Below are positions 1 to 10,497 of a stretch of DNA of 64,000 bases, one piece after another (positions within the stretch are counted from its first letter, which is position 1; each line of letters opens with the position of its first letter). Origin of the DNA: Rubrivivax gelatinosus IL144 (GTDB lineage: Bacteria; Pseudomonadota; Gammaproteobacteria; Burkholderiales; Burkholderiaceae_C); assembly GCF_000284255.1 (NCBI RefSeq), contig NC_017075.1:4464001-4528000 (forward strand), read 5' to 3'. The notes under the pieces are model-generated. The model ran no database searches. It saw only the letters and a list, made by a program, of their open reading frames with translations, and was not told the DNA's origin. Both the position numbers and the translations under genes were made by a program.

Positions 1-33
1 ATCCTGTTCCCCGCCCTGCGGCGCGAGGCCTGA
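1..33 (+). CDS. C-terminal tail of an upstream gene (partial)
   Basis: Frame 1 reads ILFPALRREA followed by TGA at 31-33, so a plus-strand gene probably ends here, cut by the window edge. Ten residues are too few to name a family. The next gene starts 42 bases later with its own ribosome binding site. The reading is an inference from an open frame at the edge and could be chance. Confidence 0.3.
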   Translation: MLFPALRREA

Positions 34-75
34 CGCGAAGGACAGCGGCGAGTCGGCAGCGGGAGACGAAGAAGA

Positions 76-621
76 ATGGACGAACGCCTGCACGACCTCG
101 CCGCCATCGAGGACGCCGTCTGGCACGAACTGGGCCGCTCGACCGATTCGGCCCACGACTGGCACGTCGGCGTGCTCGCCACCACCGACGGCCAGCGCGC
201 CGACGCCCGCAGCGTCGTGCTGCGCGAGGTCGAGCCGGCGGCGCACTCGCTGATCGTCTACACCGACGCCCGCAGCCCCAAGGTCGAGCACGTCCAGGAC
301 CATCCCGAAGGCGTGCTCGTGCTCTGGTCGGCCAGCCGCGGCTGGCAGCTGCGGCTGCACGTGCACATCACGGTCGAGACCTCGGGCCTGGGCGTCTGGT
401 CGCGCTGGGCCAAGCTGATGATGACGCCGGCGGCGCAGGACTATCTGTCGCCGCTGCCGCCCGGCAGCCGCATCGTCAAGCCGGTGCCCGAACGCGGCAC
501 ACGCGCCCACTTCGCGATGATGACGATGCGCGTGGACGCGCTCGACTGGCTGGAACTGCACCCCGAAGGCCAGCGCCGCGCGCTGTTCGACGCCGAGGGC
601 GGGCACTGGCTGGCACCTTGA
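76..621 (+). CDS. Pyridoxamine 5'-phosphate oxidase-like FMN-binding protein
   Basis: 181 residues, about the usual size for the Alr4036-type PNPOx-like FMN-binding split-barrel family. The N-terminal half carries the family pattern: an alternating strand region with RSVVLRE at about 46-52, then YTDARSPK and LVLWS, which resemble the substrate/FMN-facing strands of PNPOx relatives. No signal peptide or membrane segment is visible. The ATG follows a purine-rich stretch (GGAGACGAAGAAG). True PdxH is longer and has a different C-terminus, so a role in PLP synthesis should not be assumed. The likely activity is a cytosolic flavin-dependent oxidoreductase or flavin-binding protein of unknown substrate. 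Family call fairly sure, function open. Confidence 0.72.
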   Translation: MDERLHDLAAIEDAVWHELGRSTDSAHDWHVGVLATTDGQRADARSVVLREVEPAAHSLIVYTDARSPKVEHVQDHPEGVLVLWSASRGWQLRLHVHITVETSGLGVWSRWAKLMMTPAAQDYLSPLPPGSRIVKPVPERGTRAHFAMMTMRVDALDWLELHPEGQRRALFDAEGGHWLAP

Positions 622-785
622 CACGCGGCCGGTCGCGATCCGAAGGGGCTAGACCGCCCTGACGCAACGGAAGTTTGGCAATATGCCGGAATAATGCTGG
701 CTATGGATCCGGCGACACTGGCGACACCGTTAACGTCCCGGATAGCAAGAACACGGTTTATTCAATTCCCATCAGAGACTGTTAC
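622..785. other. Upstream region of gmd
   Basis: A 164-base gap that is visibly less GC-rich than its surroundings, especially 670-785. It holds TTGGCA at 675-680 and AT-rich stretches at 681-705 and 757-766, so it is the likely site of the gmd-fcl promoter, but no -35/-10 pair has good spacing. A sigma-54 reading of TTGGCA was tried and does not fit. No convincing terminator for the preceding gene was seen. Confidence 0.4.
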
Positions 786-1901
786 ATGTCCAAGAAAGCA
801 ATCATTACCGGCGTAACGGGCCAAGACGGCGCGTACTTGGCGGAACTCCTGCTCGCCAAGGGTTATGAGGTGCACGGCATCAAGCGTCGGGCGTCGCTGT
901 TCAACACCGACCGCATCGACCACCTGTACCAGGATCCGCACGAGAAGAACCCGCGTTTCAAGCTGCACTACGGCGACCTCGCCGACAGCACCAACCTGAT
1001 CCGCATCGTGCAGCAGGTGCAGCCCGACGAGATCTACAACCTCGGTGCGATGAGCCACGTGGCGGTCAGCTTCGAGGAGCCGGAGTACACGGCCAACGTC
1101 GACGGCATCGGCACGCTGCGGCTGCTGGAGGCGATCCGCATCCTCGGACTGGAGAAGAAGACGCGCTTCTACCAGGCGTCCACCTCGGAGCTCTACGGCC
1201 TCGTGCAGGAGATCCCGCAGAAGGAGACCACGCCCTTCTACCCGCGCAGCCCGTACGCGGTGGCCAAGCTCTACGGCTACTGGATCACGGTCAACTACCG
1301 CGAGGCCTACGGTCTGTACGCCTGCAACGGCATCCTGTTCAACCACGAGAGCCCGCTGCGCGGCGAGACCTTCGTGACGCGCAAGATCACGCGCGCCGTC
1401 GCCCGCATCGCGCTCGGCCTGCAGGACTGCCTGTACCTGGGCAACCTGTCGGCGCTGCGCGACTGGGGCCACGCCCGCGACTACGTCGAGATGCAGTGGC
1501 TGATGCTGCAGCAGGACCGGCCGGAAGACTTCGTCATCGCCACCGGCGTGCAGCGCAGCGTGCGCGAGTTCGTGCAGCTGGCCGCGGCCGAACTCGGCAT
1601 CGAGGTCGCATTCACCGGCGAAGGTGTAGACGAGGTCGGCGTCGTCGAACGCGTGACCGGCAAGCGTGCACGCTGCAAGCCCGGCGAGGTCATCGTGCGC
1701 GTCGACCCGCGCTACTTCCGCCCGACCGAGGTCGAGACCCTGCTCGGCGACCCGACGAAGGCCCGCGAGAAGCTGGGCTGGACGCCACGCACGACGCTGG
1801 CCGAACTCGTCAAGGAGATGGTCGAGGCCGATTACGAGGCCGCGCGCCGCGACAGCCTGGTCAAGCTGGCCGGCTTCACGGCCTACGACCACCACGAGTG
1901 A
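786..1901 (+). CDS. gmd: GDP-mannose 4,6-dehydratase
   Basis: Converts GDP-D-mannose to GDP-4-keto-6-deoxy-D-mannose, the first step to GDP-L-fucose and related deoxysugars of surface polysaccharide. The 371-residue protein matches the family length. It begins with the Rossmann motif [12 protein letters not shown] at about 9-20, carries the extended-SDR catalytic set STSELYG and then SPYAVAKLY (YxxxK), and has the FNHESP segment typical of Gmd. Start: the ATG at 786 gives the standard N-terminus MSKKAIITG; the frame stays open upstream, but the extra residues do not look like Gmd. fcl follows at once, so the two form one unit. No other sugar genes lie in the window, so this pair stands apart from a large polysaccharide locus here. 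Confidence 0.95.
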   Translation: MSKKAIITGVTGQDGAYLAELLLAKGYEVHGIKRRASLFNTDRIDHLYQDPHEKNPRFKLHYGDLADSTNLIRIVQQVQPDEIYNLGAMSHVAVSFEEPEYTANVDGIGTLRLLEAIRILGLEKKTRFYQASTSELYGLVQEIPQKETTPFYPRSPYAVAKLYGYWITVNYREAYGLYACNGILFNHESPLRGETFVTRKITRAVARIALGLQDCLYLGNLSALRDWGHARDYVEMQWLMLQQDRPEDFVIATGVQRSVREFVQLAAAELGIEVAFTGEGVDEVGVVERVTGKRARCKPGEVIVRVDPRYFRPTEVETLLGDPTKAREKLGWTPRTTLAELVKEMVEADYEAARRDSLVKLAGFTAYDHHE

Positions 1902-1909
1902 GCGCCGCG

Positions 1910-2896
1910 ATGGACCTGGACGAAAGCATCTTCGTCGCCGGCCACCGCGGCCTGGTCGGCAGCGCCATCGTGCGCCGGCTGCAGGCCGCCGGCCACCGCC
2001 GGCTGCTGCTGCGCACGCACGCCGAGCTCGACCTCACCGACGCCGCGGCAACCCGCGCCTTCTTCGCCGCCGAGCGCCCGCGCCACGTCTTCCTGGCCGC
2101 GGCCAAGGTCGGCGGCATCGTCGCCAACAACGACTTCCCGGCCGACTTCATCCGCGAGAACCTGGCGATCCAGACCAGCGTCATCGACGCCGCCTGGCAC
2201 GCCGGCGTCGAGCGCCTGCTGTTCCTGGGCTCGAGCTGCATCTACCCGAAACACGCGCCGCAGCCGATGCCCGAGAGCTGTTTGCTGACCGGGCCGCTGG
2301 AGCCGACCAACCGCGCCTACGCGCTGGCCAAGATCGCCGGCATCGAGATGTGCTGGAGCTACAACCGCCAGCACGGCACGCGCTACCTGGCGGCGATGCC
2401 GACCAACCTCTACGGCGCCGGCGACAACTACCACCCGACGAACAGCCACGTCATCCCGGCGCTGCTGCGCAAGTTCCACGAAGCCAAGACGCGCGGCGAG
2501 CCCAGCGTCACCGTCTGGGGCAGCGGCACGCCGCGGCGCGAGTTCCTGTGCAGCGACGACATGGCCGACGCCTGCGTCTTCCTGATGAACCTGCCCGATG
2601 AGCGTTTCGACGCGCTGCTGGGCAGCGACGAGGCCAAGACCGGACGTTTCGAGCCGCCGCTGGTCAACGTCGGCGTCGGCGAGGACGTGACGATCGCCGA
2701 ACTCGCCGAGCTGGTGCGCCGCACCGTCGGCTACGAAGGCGCCATCGTCTACGACCGCAGCAAGCCCGACGGCACGCCGCGCAAGCTGATGGACGTCTCG
2801 CGCCTGGCCGCCGCCGGCTGGCGCGCCAGCACGACGCTGGCCGACGGCCTGGCGCTGGCCTACCGCGACTTCCTCGCCAGCGAAGCGCGGCGCTGA
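1910..2896 (+). CDS. fcl: GDP-L-fucose synthase
   Basis: Epimerises and reduces the Gmd product to GDP-L-fucose with NADPH. 328 residues, the family's usual size. Seen: the N-terminal nucleotide motif [17 protein letters not shown], the SSCIYP segment, and the catalytic YALAKIAG (YxxxK) after EPTNRA, all characteristic of Fcl/WcaG. The ATG at 1910 is 8 bases after the gmd stop. An in-frame GTG at 1898 would overlap the gmd TGA by 3 bases (GTGA arrangement), adding four residues, and is a real alternative. Convergent with the next gene. Confidence 0.95.
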   Translation: MDLDESIFVAGHRGLVGSAIVRRLQAAGHRRLLLRTHAELDLTDAAATRAFFAAERPRHVFLAAAKVGGIVANNDFPADFIRENLAIQTSVIDAAWHAGVERLLFLGSSCIYPKHAPQPMPESCLLTGPLEPTNRAYALAKIAGIEMCWSYNRQHGTRYLAAMPTNLYGAGDNYHPTNSHVIPALLRKFHEAKTRGEPSVTVWGSGTPRREFLCSDDMADACVFLMNLPDERFDALLGSDEAKTGRFEPPLVNVGVGEDVTIAELAELVRRTVGYEGAIVYDRSKPDGTPRKLMDVSRLAAAGWRASTTLADGLALAYRDFLASEARR

Positions 2897-2923
2897 ACGC
2901 CGCGCCCGCGGCGCGGTGCTTCT

Positions 2924-3718
2924 TCAGCGCTGCTTGAACGCCGGCTTGCGCTTGGCGACGAAGGCTGCCATGCCTTCCTTCTGGTCCTCGGTGGCGAACA
3001 GCGCGTGGAACAGCCGGCGCTCGTAGCCCAGGCCGTCGGCCAGGCCGGACTCGAAGGCGCGGTTGACGCACTCCTTGGCCATCATCACGCTGGGCCCGCT
3101 CTGGGCGTTGATGAGCTCGGCGGCGGCCAGCGCCTCGTCGAGCAGCGCGGCCGCCGGCACGATGCGCGACACCAGCCCGGCACGCTCGGCCTCGGCGGCG
3201 TCCATCATGCGGGCCGTCAGGATCATGTCCATCGCCTTGGCCTTGCCGACCGCACGCGGCAAACGCTGCGTGCCGCCGGCGCCGGGGATGATGCCGAGCT
3301 TGATCTCGGGCTGGCCGAACTTCGCCGTGTCGGCGGCGATGATGAAGTCGCACATCATCGCCAGCTCGCAGCCGCCGCCGAGCGCGAAGCCCGAGACCGC
3401 GGCGATCACCGGCTTCCTGACGCGCAGGATGCGCTCCCAGTTGCGCGTGATGAAGTCGCCCTTGTAGGCGTCCATGAAGCTGAAGCCGGCCATCGCGGTG
3501 ATGTCGGCGCCGGCGGCGAAGGCCCTCTCGCTGCCGGTGATGACGATGCAGCCGACCGTGTCGTCGGCGTCGAAGGCGGCGAGCGCGTCGCCGAGCTGGT
3601 CCATCAGCGCGTCGTTCAGCGCATTGAGCTGCTTGGGCCGGTTCAGCGTGAGGAGCGCGGTGCGGCGTTCGCCGTCGCCGCGCAGTTCGGTCAGCACCAG
3701 GGGCTCAGGGGTCGTCAT
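2924..3718 (-). CDS. Enoyl-CoA hydratase (crotonase family)
   Basis: 264 residues, typical for a single-domain short-chain enoyl-CoA hydratase. Seen: the oxyanion-hole segments [10 protein letters not shown] and [15 protein letters not shown], and the [21 protein letters not shown] region. The two glutamates that act as acid and base in the classic hydratase (Glu144 and Glu164 of the rat enzyme) are present, in GGGCELA and GQPEI. This supports hydration of trans-2-enoyl-CoA rather than a crotonase relative with altered chemistry. It stands alone between convergent fcl and the DUF3108 gene, so the pathway (fatty-acid or phenylacetate-type oxidation) cannot be told from context. An AGGAG site lies about ten bases before the ATG. 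Confidence 0.92.
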   Translation of the reverse strand: MTTPEPLVLTELRGDGERRTALLTLNRPKQLNALNDALMDQLGDALAAFDADDTVGCIVITGSERAFAAGADITAMAGFSFMDAYKGDFITRNWERILRVRKPVIAAVSGFALGGGCELAMMCDFIIAADTAKFGQPEIKLGIIPGAGGTQRLPRAVGKAKAMDMILTARMMDAAEAERAGLVSRIVPAAALLDEALAAAELINAQSGPSVMMAKECVNRAFESGLADGLGYERRLFHALFATEDQKEGMAAFVAKRKPAFKQR

Positions 3719-3783
3719 GCGGCATGTCTCCTGTGGTCGGTGAAGCGCCCGTGCGGGCTCGGCGCCGACTATGCCGCAAGTGC

Positions 3784-4884
3784 TCAGGTCGGCGCCGACT
3801 GGCGCGGCAGCTGGCGGATCAGCAGGTCGACCCAGGTGTCATCGTCCTGGCGGATGACGATGCGCACCGGCAGGTACTGCAGCGTCGGCGCGACCCACAT
3901 CTCGGCGGTCAGCTCCTTGCCCGGCCGCGGCGCGCGGCGCGGCTTGACGTGCAGCGTCTCGATGTCGCCGAAACGCGTGTGCAGCGTCTCGTGGCCGATG
4001 ACGTCGTAGGTCCAGACGTCGGCGCTGCGCGGCAGCGCCAGCGGCAGCTGCACCGACTTGCCGGGCTGCAGCAGCGAAGGCTGGGTCGTGAACAGCCAGG
4101 TCAGCTGCACGAACTGGCTGGCGCTGTCCTGCACGCCCGGCGGCACCGGGCCTTCGCGGCCGTTGGCGAAGCGGATGACGTCGTCGCCGAACTGCACCGT
4201 CAGGTGCTTGGGGTCGCGGAACGCGGCGCGTGTCGTCTCGTCGTAGCGCCGCGGGCGCAGGCCGTGCTCGGTGACCTCGCCGTCGCTGGACAGCCGGCGC
4301 GTGACCAGCGGCGCGAACGACGGGCCGATCGAGACCTCCAGGTGCACCTGGTAGCGCGGGCCCTCGCGCAGCCATTCCACCGTCGCCTGGCCCTGCACCG
4401 GGCCGCGGTAGTTGCCGGTCAGGTCGTAGGCGAGCTGGGTCGACGGCGGCCAGTCGAACGGCGCCGCTTCGGCCTCGCCTTCGCCGGCCGACGGCGCCGA
4501 CGCGGTCGAGGCCGGCGCCGGCAAGGGATTGGCCTGGGCGAGTTGTTCATCGCCGATCGGCGGCAGCGGCTCGGAGGCCGGCGACGGCTCGGCCAGCACC
4601 TCGTCGGGCGCCGACGCGGCCGAGGCCGGTGCCGAGGCGGCCTCGGCCACCACCGCGGCCGGCTTGGGCTTGCGTGGCGCGGGACGGGCCGCGGCCGGCG
4701 GCGGCGGCGGTGGCGCACTGGGCTGCAGCGTCTGCACGAAGTGCACGTCCAGCGGCTTGGGCGGCGGGTCCTCGTCGCCGCCCAGGCCCGAACGCAGCAC
4801 CTGGTCGGCAAGTTCGAGGTGCACGGCGACCAGCGCCAGCGTCAGCAAGGCCAGCGCCGCCCATCGCCGCGTGCGCCGCGCCAT
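3784..4884 (-). CDS. DUF3108 domain-containing protein
   Basis: 366 residues. The N-terminus has a hydrophobic segment at about 8-24 after several arginines, so the protein is probably anchored in the inner membrane with its bulk in the periplasm. Residues about 40-140 are low complexity, rich in Pro and Ala (a run of prolines near 58-64), a plausible linker across the periplasm. The rest, about 145-366, contains the DUF3108-type beta-rich domain ([19 protein letters not shown], then [13 protein letters not shown] near the end). Function unknown. Its ATG shares one base with the stop of the upstream M61 peptidase gene, so the two are surely co-transcribed. Last gene of this minus-strand operon. 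Confidence 0.8.
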   Translation of the reverse strand: MARRTRRWAALALLTLALVAVHLELADQVLRSGLGGDEDPPPKPLDVHFVQTLQPSAPPPPPPAAARPAPRKPKPAAVVAEAASAPASAASAPDEVLAEPSPASEPLPPIGDEQLAQANPLPAPASTASAPSAGEGEAEAAPFDWPPSTQLAYDLTGNYRGPVQGQATVEWLREGPRYQVHLEVSIGPSFAPLVTRRLSSDGEVTEHGLRPRRYDETTRAAFRDPKHLTVQFGDDVIRFANGREGPVPPGVQDSASQFVQLTWLFTTQPSLLQPGKSVQLPLALPRSADVWTYDVIGHETLHTRFGDIETLHVKPRRAPRPGKELTAEMWVAPTLQYLPVRIVIRQDDDTWVDLLIRQLPRQSAPT

Positions 4885-6599
4885 CAGCTGCCCAGCCAGT
4901 CCTTGCGGCGAGCCTGGGCCGCGGCAGGGGCAGCGGCATCGGCCGCCAGGCCGACGGTCGGCGCGGCCGCGGCACCCGGCACCAGCTGCAGCCGGTGCAG
5001 GCGCTGGTCGCGCGCGACCAGCAGCTCGAAGGGCGCGCCGGGCGCCAGCCATTGCGCCGCCTCTTCCAGCCGGCGCAGCCGCCAGCCCTCGGCGGCCAGC
5101 AGTTCGTCGCCGGGCGCGACACCGGCAGCCTCGGCGGCGCTGCCGCGCAGCACCTGGCGCACCACCGAGCCGGCTGCGCCTTCCGAGAGGCGCAGCCCCA
5201 GGCGCTGGGCCAGCGTGCCGGTGCCGAGTTGCGTGGCGACGCCGAAACCGGCCAGAGCATCGGCCACCGGCAGCTCGCCGGTGCCGTGCACCCAGGCCGC
5301 CAGCTCCTCGGCGAGGCCGGGCACGCCGTCGGTGAGTGCGGCAAACAGGTCGGCTTCGTCGACCGGGCGTTCGGCGTGGCGCTTCCACAGCCGGCGCATC
5401 GCCTCGTCCAGCGAACTGCCGGCGGCGCGCCGGCGCAGGTCGACGAGCAGCGCCAGCAGCGCGCCCTTGGCGTAGTAGCTGACGGTGGCGTTGGGCGTGT
5501 TCTCGTCGGCGCGGTAGTAGCGCGTCCAGGCGTCGGCCGCGGCCTGGGCGACGCTCTGCACGCGCCGGCCCGGCGTCGCCAGCACGCCGGCCAGCTGCTT
5601 GCCGAGCAGCGCCAGGTAGCGCTCGCGCGTGACCAGGCCGGTGCGCAGCAGCGACAGGTCGTCGTAGTAGGACGTGAAGCCCTCGAAGAACCAGAGCAGC
5701 GAGGTCGGCGCCTCGCGGCCCAGGTCGGCACCGACCAGCGAGCGCGGACGCAGCCGCTTGACGTTCCAGGTGTGGAAGTACTCGTGGCTGAACAGGCCCA
5801 GCAGGCCCACGTAGGCCTCGCCCGGCTCGGCCTCGCCGCGGCGCGGCAGGTCGCGACGCGAGGCGATCAGCGCCGTGCTGGCGCGGTGTTCCAGGCCGCC
5901 GTAGGCGTCCTCGGCGGCGTGCAGCAGGAAGAGGTAACGCGAGAACGGCGGCTTGCCGCGCGCGCCGTGCCAGAAGCGGATCTGCCAGCGGCAGATGCGC
6001 TCGACGTCGGCCAGCAGGCGCTCGCCGTCGAAGTTGGGCCAGGCGCCGTCGACGGCGATCTCGTGCTCGGCACCGGCGACCTCGAAACGCCCGCGCCAGA
6101 AGCGGCCGAAGGCGAAGGGGTGGTCGATGGCCTCGTCGTAGTCGGCGGCCTGCCAGCGCCGGCGGCCGGCGGCGGGCATCGCGGTGGCGACCTCCCAGCC
6201 GGTGGGCAGCGGGCCGAGCTCGATGACGTGCGGCTCGTGCTCGCGGCCCTCGGCGCGCAGCAGCCCGCTGGTGCCGTTGAAGAAGCCGCGTGAACCGTCG
6301 AGGAAGGCGCCGCGCACCGACGGGTCGTTGGCGTAGACGGTGGCCGTGACGACCAGAGCCTCGGCGCCTTCGCAGCGCGCCAGCCAGCTCGTCTTGTCCA
6401 TCGGCTCCAGCACGACGTCGCGCTCGCCCTGGCGCGCCTGCAGCCCGACCAGGTGGCGCGCGAAGTCGCGGATCATGTAGCTGCCCGGGATCCACGCCGG
6501 CAGCGCCAGCCGCTGCGCCGCGGCCGGCCGCGGCAGCGTCAGCGTGACGCGGAACAGGTGGGCGTGGAGGTCGGCGAACTCGATGCGGTAACGCGGCAT
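4884..6599 (-). CDS. M61 family metallopeptidase with PDZ domain
   Basis: 571 residues, matching the glycyl aminopeptidase (M61) family. The zinc site is clear: H272-E273-Y-F-H276, followed by TWNVKRLRP, with Glu306 in FFEGFTSYYDD as probable third ligand. An N-terminal beta-rich domain (about 1-170) precedes the catalytic domain, and residues about 450-560 look like a PDZ domain (GTLAQRLGLRL, then GDELLAAEGWRL). No signal peptide is evident. Family members remove N-terminal residues, with Gly and Ala preferred in the founding enzyme; the specificity here is inferred. It lies two bases downstream of the DUF3429 start region and overlaps the DUF3108 gene by one base. Confidence 0.9.
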   Translation of the reverse strand: MPRYRIEFADLHAHLFRVTLTLPRPAAAQRLALPAWIPGSYMIRDFARHLVGLQARQGERDVVLEPMDKTSWLARCEGAEALVVTATVYANDPSVRGAFLDGSRGFFNGTSGLLRAEGREHEPHVIELGPLPTGWEVATAMPAAGRRRWQAADYDEAIDHPFAFGRFWRGRFEVAGAEHEIAVDGAWPNFDGERLLADVERICRWQIRFWHGARGKPPFSRYLFLLHAAEDAYGGLEHRASTALIASRRDLPRRGEAEPGEAYVGLLGLFSHEYFHTWNVKRLRPRSLVGADLGREAPTSLLWFFEGFTSYYDDLSLLRTGLVTRERYLALLGKQLAGVLATPGRRVQSVAQAAADAWTRYYRADENTPNATVSYYAKGALLALLVDLRRRAAGSSLDEAMRRLWKRHAERPVDEADLFAALTDGVPGLAEELAAWVHGTGELPVADALAGFGVATQLGTGTLAQRLGLRLSEGAAGSVVRQVLRGSAAEAAGVAPGDELLAAEGWRLRRLEEAAQWLAPGAPFELLVARDQRLHRLQLVPGAAAAPTVGLAADAAAPAAAQARRKDWLGS

Positions 6600-6600
6600 C

Positions 6601-7035
6601 TCAGCTCCCCGCGCCGGCGGCGCCCAGGAAACAGCTCAGCGAGGCGATCGCACTCAGGCGGAAACGCAGCGTCAGCCAGTGGCCCATGCCGTGGCGCTGG
6701 TAGACGCCGCGGTCCATCAGGTAGCAGACGACGAGCATCACGCCGAGCACGACGAGGCCGGCGTTGGCCGGCATCATCACGCCGGCCCAGGCGACCAGCG
6801 GCGGCACGACGCCGTTGACGAAAAGCCGGCCCTCGGGCTGGGCCTCGCGAAAGCCGATGCCCCAGTGGATGCCGCCGAGGAAGGAGACGACGGTCGCCGC
6901 ATAGGCCGCCAGCGACAGCGTCGCATAGGGCAGCACCTCGGGGTGCACGATCCAGACCAGGGCGGCGCCCAGCACGAAAGGCACCAACCCGGCATAACCG
7001 AGCCGCAGCGCGGCAGGAGACAGCGTGGGAGTCAT
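6601..7035 (-). CDS. DUF3429 family membrane protein
   Basis: 144 residues, the family's usual length. About four hydrophobic segments are visible (about 9-28, 36-58, 74-98, 115-140), with the signature SFLGGIHWGIGF after the second and CYLMDRGVY in the fourth. An inner-membrane protein of unknown role. It sits 23 bases after dsbC and one base before the M61 gene, inside a same-strand operon; no functional link to disulphide chemistry is shown by this alone. Confidence 0.82.
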   Translation of the reverse strand: MTPTLSPAALRLGYAGLVPFVLGAALVWIVHPEVLPYATLSLAAYAATVVSFLGGIHWGIGFREAQPEGRLFVNGVVPPLVAWAGVMMPANAGLVVLGVMLVVCYLMDRGVYQRHGMGHWLTLRFRLSAIASLSCFLGAAGAGS

Positions 7036-7058
7036 GCGGCGATTGTCGCCGCCGGAGG

Positions 7059-7790
7059 TCAACTCTTCCTGGACGCGGCCGCCAACAGCTTCTCGACCTG
7101 GTCGATCGGGATGGCGCCGGGCTTGCGCGTGCCGTCCTCGAAGACCACCGCCGGCGTGCCGTTGATGCGGTGGCGCTGGCCGAGCGCGACGTTGCGCGCC
7201 AACGCGTTGGCGTCGCAGGCGCCCATGGTCTTGGGCGGCACGACGCCGTCGAGCATCCAGGCGCGCCAGGTCTTGGCAGGGTCCTTGTTGCACCAGATGT
7301 CGCGCGACTTGGCGTTGGAATCCGGGCCCAGGATCGGCATCAGGAAGGCGTGGATCGTCACGTCCTTCAGGCCGGCGATGTCGCGCTCGAACCGTTTGCA
7401 GTAACCGCAGTTCGGGTCGACGAAGACCGCCAGCTGGCGCTTGCCACTGCCCTGGCGCAGCGTGATCGCGTCCTTGAACGGCAGCTTGGCGAAGTCGATC
7501 GCCGTCAGCTGGTCCTGGCGCGCCTCGGTGAGGTTGGTCAGCGTCTTGGTGTCGAGGATGGCGCCCTGGACGATGTACTCGCCCTTGGCGTCGGCGTAGA
7601 GGATCTCGGTGCCGCCGTAGCGCACCTCGTAGAGGCCGGCGATCGGGCTGGGGCGCACTTCGTCGATCTTGGGCATCGTCGGCAGGCGTTCGGCGAGCGC
7701 CTTGCGGATCGCGGCTTCCTGCGCCGCGGCGCTGCCGCAGGCGATCACGGCGGCGGCAGCCAGGGCCAGCCGCACGGTCGTCGTCTTCAT
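7059..7790 (-). CDS. dsbC: Thiol:disulfide interchange protein DsbC
   Basis: Periplasmic disulphide isomerase. 243 residues with a cleavable signal peptide (MKTTTVRLALAAAAVIACGSAAAQ), an N-terminal dimerisation domain (about 25-90) and a C-terminal thioredoxin-like domain. The redox motif is C128-G-Y-C131, the usual DsbC form, and the cis-proline loop is in NGTPAVVF. Two more cysteines at WCNKD and GACDA match the second, structural disulphide of DsbC. The ATG overlaps the stop of the upstream hydroxylase gene by four bases (ATGA) behind an AAGGAA site. Confidence 0.93.
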   Translation of the reverse strand: MKTTTVRLALAAAAVIACGSAAAQEAAIRKALAERLPTMPKIDEVRPSPIAGLYEVRYGGTEILYADAKGEYIVQGAILDTKTLTNLTEARQDQLTAIDFAKLPFKDAITLRQGSGKRQLAVFVDPNCGYCKRFERDIAGLKDVTIHAFLMPILGPDSNAKSRDIWCNKDPAKTWRAWMLDGVVPPKTMGACDANALARNVALGQRHRINGTPAVVFEDGTRKPGAIPIDQVEKLLAAASRKS

Positions 7791-8929
7791 CGGGGTTCCT
7801 TCGAAACGGCGGGGGGACGGTCCAGCGCACGCTCGGTGAGGAAACGCTTGAGCGGCGGCAGACGGTTCACCAGATCCAGGCCACGGTTGCGAAGTTCCCT
7901 GACCAGCGGTTCTTCGCTCGCGAACAGGTGCAGCAGCGCGTCGGTGAGCTGGCCCATCGCACGCGTCGGCAGCTCGCGTTCACGGGCGTAGCGGCGCAGC
8001 AGCTTCTCGTCGCCCAGCGCGCGCCAGGGCTCGCGCCCGGCGACAGCCGCCGACAGCGCGGCGACATCGGCCAGGCCCAGGTTCAGCCCCTGGCCGGCCA
8101 GCGGATGCACGACGTGGGCGGCGTCGCCGACCAGCACCCAGCCCGGGCCGCAGAGGCGTTCGGCGCGGCCGAAGGCGAGCGGGAAGTCGGCGCGCACGCC
8201 GGCCAGGCGCAGCGCGCCGGCGGCGCCGCCGGTGGCTTCGGCCAGCGCGGCTTCGAAACCGGCATCGTCCAGCGCCATCAGCTCGGCGGCACGCGATTCG
8301 GGCACCGACCAGACCAGGCCGTAGCCGTGGCCGGCGCGCGGCCGGTCGAAGGGCAGCAGCGCCAGGATGTCGGGCGAGCGGAACCACTGGCGCGCCAGGC
8401 CGGCATGCGCCTGCTCGGTCTGCAGCCGCGCGCAGACCGCCCGCTGGCCGTAGGGGTGCAGCGCCATCTTCACGCCCAGGCGCTCGCGCGTCGCCGAGGC
8501 CTTGCCTTCGGCGAGCACGACGAGTTCGGCCGGCACCTCGCTGCTCACGCGCTCCAGATGCGGCGCGAAGCGTGCGGCGGTGCCCAGCGCGTGTTCGAGT
8601 TCGGCGGCGTCGACGATCCAGGCTAGGGCGTCGGCGCCCTGCGACCAGGCCGAGAAGTCGAGCGAGTTGCCCGGCACGTCGCCTTCGACGCGCATGTCGT
8701 GCACCGGCGTGCGGGCATCCGGGGGCAGCGCGTCCCAGACCCGCAGCGACTGCAGCAGCGCGACCGAGGCGGCGTTGAGCGCGTAGGTGCGGATGTCGGC
8801 GCGGCCGGCCGGCGCGACCGGCGGCGTGCTGCCGAGCAGCGCAACACGCAGGCCCTGGCGGGCGAGGGACAGAGCACCGGCCAGCCCCACGGCGCCGGCG
8901 CCACGGACGAGGACGTCGCAGGAGGCCAT
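7787..8929 (-). CDS. UbiH/UbiF-family FAD-dependent hydroxylase
   Basis: 380 residues, a flavin monooxygenase of the UbiH/UbiF/VisC type, which hydroxylate the ubiquinone ring. Seen: the N-terminal FAD motif VRGAGAVGLAGALSLARQG and the second flavin motif GWVLVGDAAHVVHPLAGQGLNLGL near 270-300, which is diagnostic for the family. The DG motif usual in the middle is weak. Which ring position is used, or whether it serves ubiquinone at all, cannot be decided here. First gene of the operon running through dsbC to DUF3108; 63 bases separate it from thiD. Confidence 0.85.
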   Translation of the reverse strand: MASCDVLVRGAGAVGLAGALSLARQGLRVALLGSTPPVAPAGRADIRTYALNAASVALLQSLRVWDALPPDARTPVHDMRVEGDVPGNSLDFSAWSQGADALAWIVDAAELEHALGTAARFAPHLERVSSEVPAELVVLAEGKASATRERLGVKMALHPYGQRAVCARLQTEQAHAGLARQWFRSPDILALLPFDRPRAGHGYGLVWSVPESRAAELMALDDAGFEAALAEATGGAAGALRLAGVRADFPLAFGRAERLCGPGWVLVGDAAHVVHPLAGQGLNLGLADVAALSAAVAGREPWRALGDEKLLRRYARERELPTRAMGQLTDALLHLFASEEPLVRELRNRGLDLVNRLPPLKRFLTERALDRPPAVSKEPR

Positions 8930-8992
8930 GCGGCGGATTGTAGGGAGCGGGCCGCGCGCGCCGGGTCGACGCCGCGCAAGCCCGCGACGGCG

Positions 8993-9831
<839 letters not shown>

Positions 9832-9835
<4 letters not shown>

Positions 9836-10497
9836 CGGGCGCCCTCCCCGACCACGCGGGCCAGTTCGCGCGCCGCCGCTTCCGGGTCGGCGGCGGCGCA
9901 GATCGCGCTGACGACTGCGACGCTGTCGGCGCCGTGCGCGATGGCCAGCGCGGCATTGCCGGCGTGCAGTCCGCCGATCGCGACCAGCGGCAGCGCCGTC
10001 GCCTCGCGCGCGGCGCGCAGGCCCTCCAGCCCCCAGGGCGGCGCGGCGTCGGTCTTGGTCGCGGTCGCGAAGACCGGGCTGGTGCCCAGGTAGTCCAGCG
10101 GCAGCGCGGCGGCGCGGCGCACGTCGTCCAGGGTCTCGACCGACCAGCCGATGAAGACTTCGGCCGGCAGCAGCCGGCGCGCGTCCTCGACCGGCATGTC
10201 GCTCTGGCCCAGGTGCACGCCGTCGGCGCCGATGGCCAGCGCGACGTCGACGCGGTCGTTGACGACCAGCGGCACCCGCAGCGGCGCGAGCAGCGCCTTC
10301 AGCGCCCGGGCACGTTCGACGAAGGCCCGCGTGCCGAGCCGCTTCTCGCGCAGCTGCACGCAGCGCACGCCGCCACGCACCGCGGCGGCGACGATCGCCT
10401 CCAGCGACCGGCCGCCACAAAGCGTCTCGTCGGTGACCAGCATCAGCCGCAGCGCCTCGACGCCCCAGCCCTGCATCGGCGTGCGGCGCTCAGTCAT
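9832..10497 (-). CDS. thiE: Thiamine-phosphate synthase
   Basis: Joins HMP-PP and thiazole phosphate to thiamin phosphate. 221 residues, a TIM-barrel protein of usual length. Seen: LMLVTDE at the first strand, VQLREK with the substrate-binding Arg and Lys, [35 protein letters not shown] and VAIGGL. All are standard ThiE motifs. The start is the ATG at 10497 ([12 protein letters not shown]), which overlaps the thiM end by eight bases; the frame is open further upstream, but that stretch lies inside thiM and shows no ThiE character. Confidence 0.95.

Noticed and set aside
672..705. Sigma-54 promoter upstream of gmd
   Set aside because: TTGGCA looks like a -24 element, but the nearest GC of a -12 element is 19 bases from the GG, not 12.
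675..785. N-terminal extension of gmd from a TTG at 675
   Set aside because: The added 37 residues do not resemble the family; the ATG at 786 gives the standard Gmd N-terminus.
4884..6495. A single 900-residue protein joining the M61 frame region to DUF3108
   Set aside because: The upstream part of that frame lies out of phase with the M61 gene and reads as Arg/Ala-rich shadow; the true gene pair meets at the ATG/TGA junction at 4882-4886.
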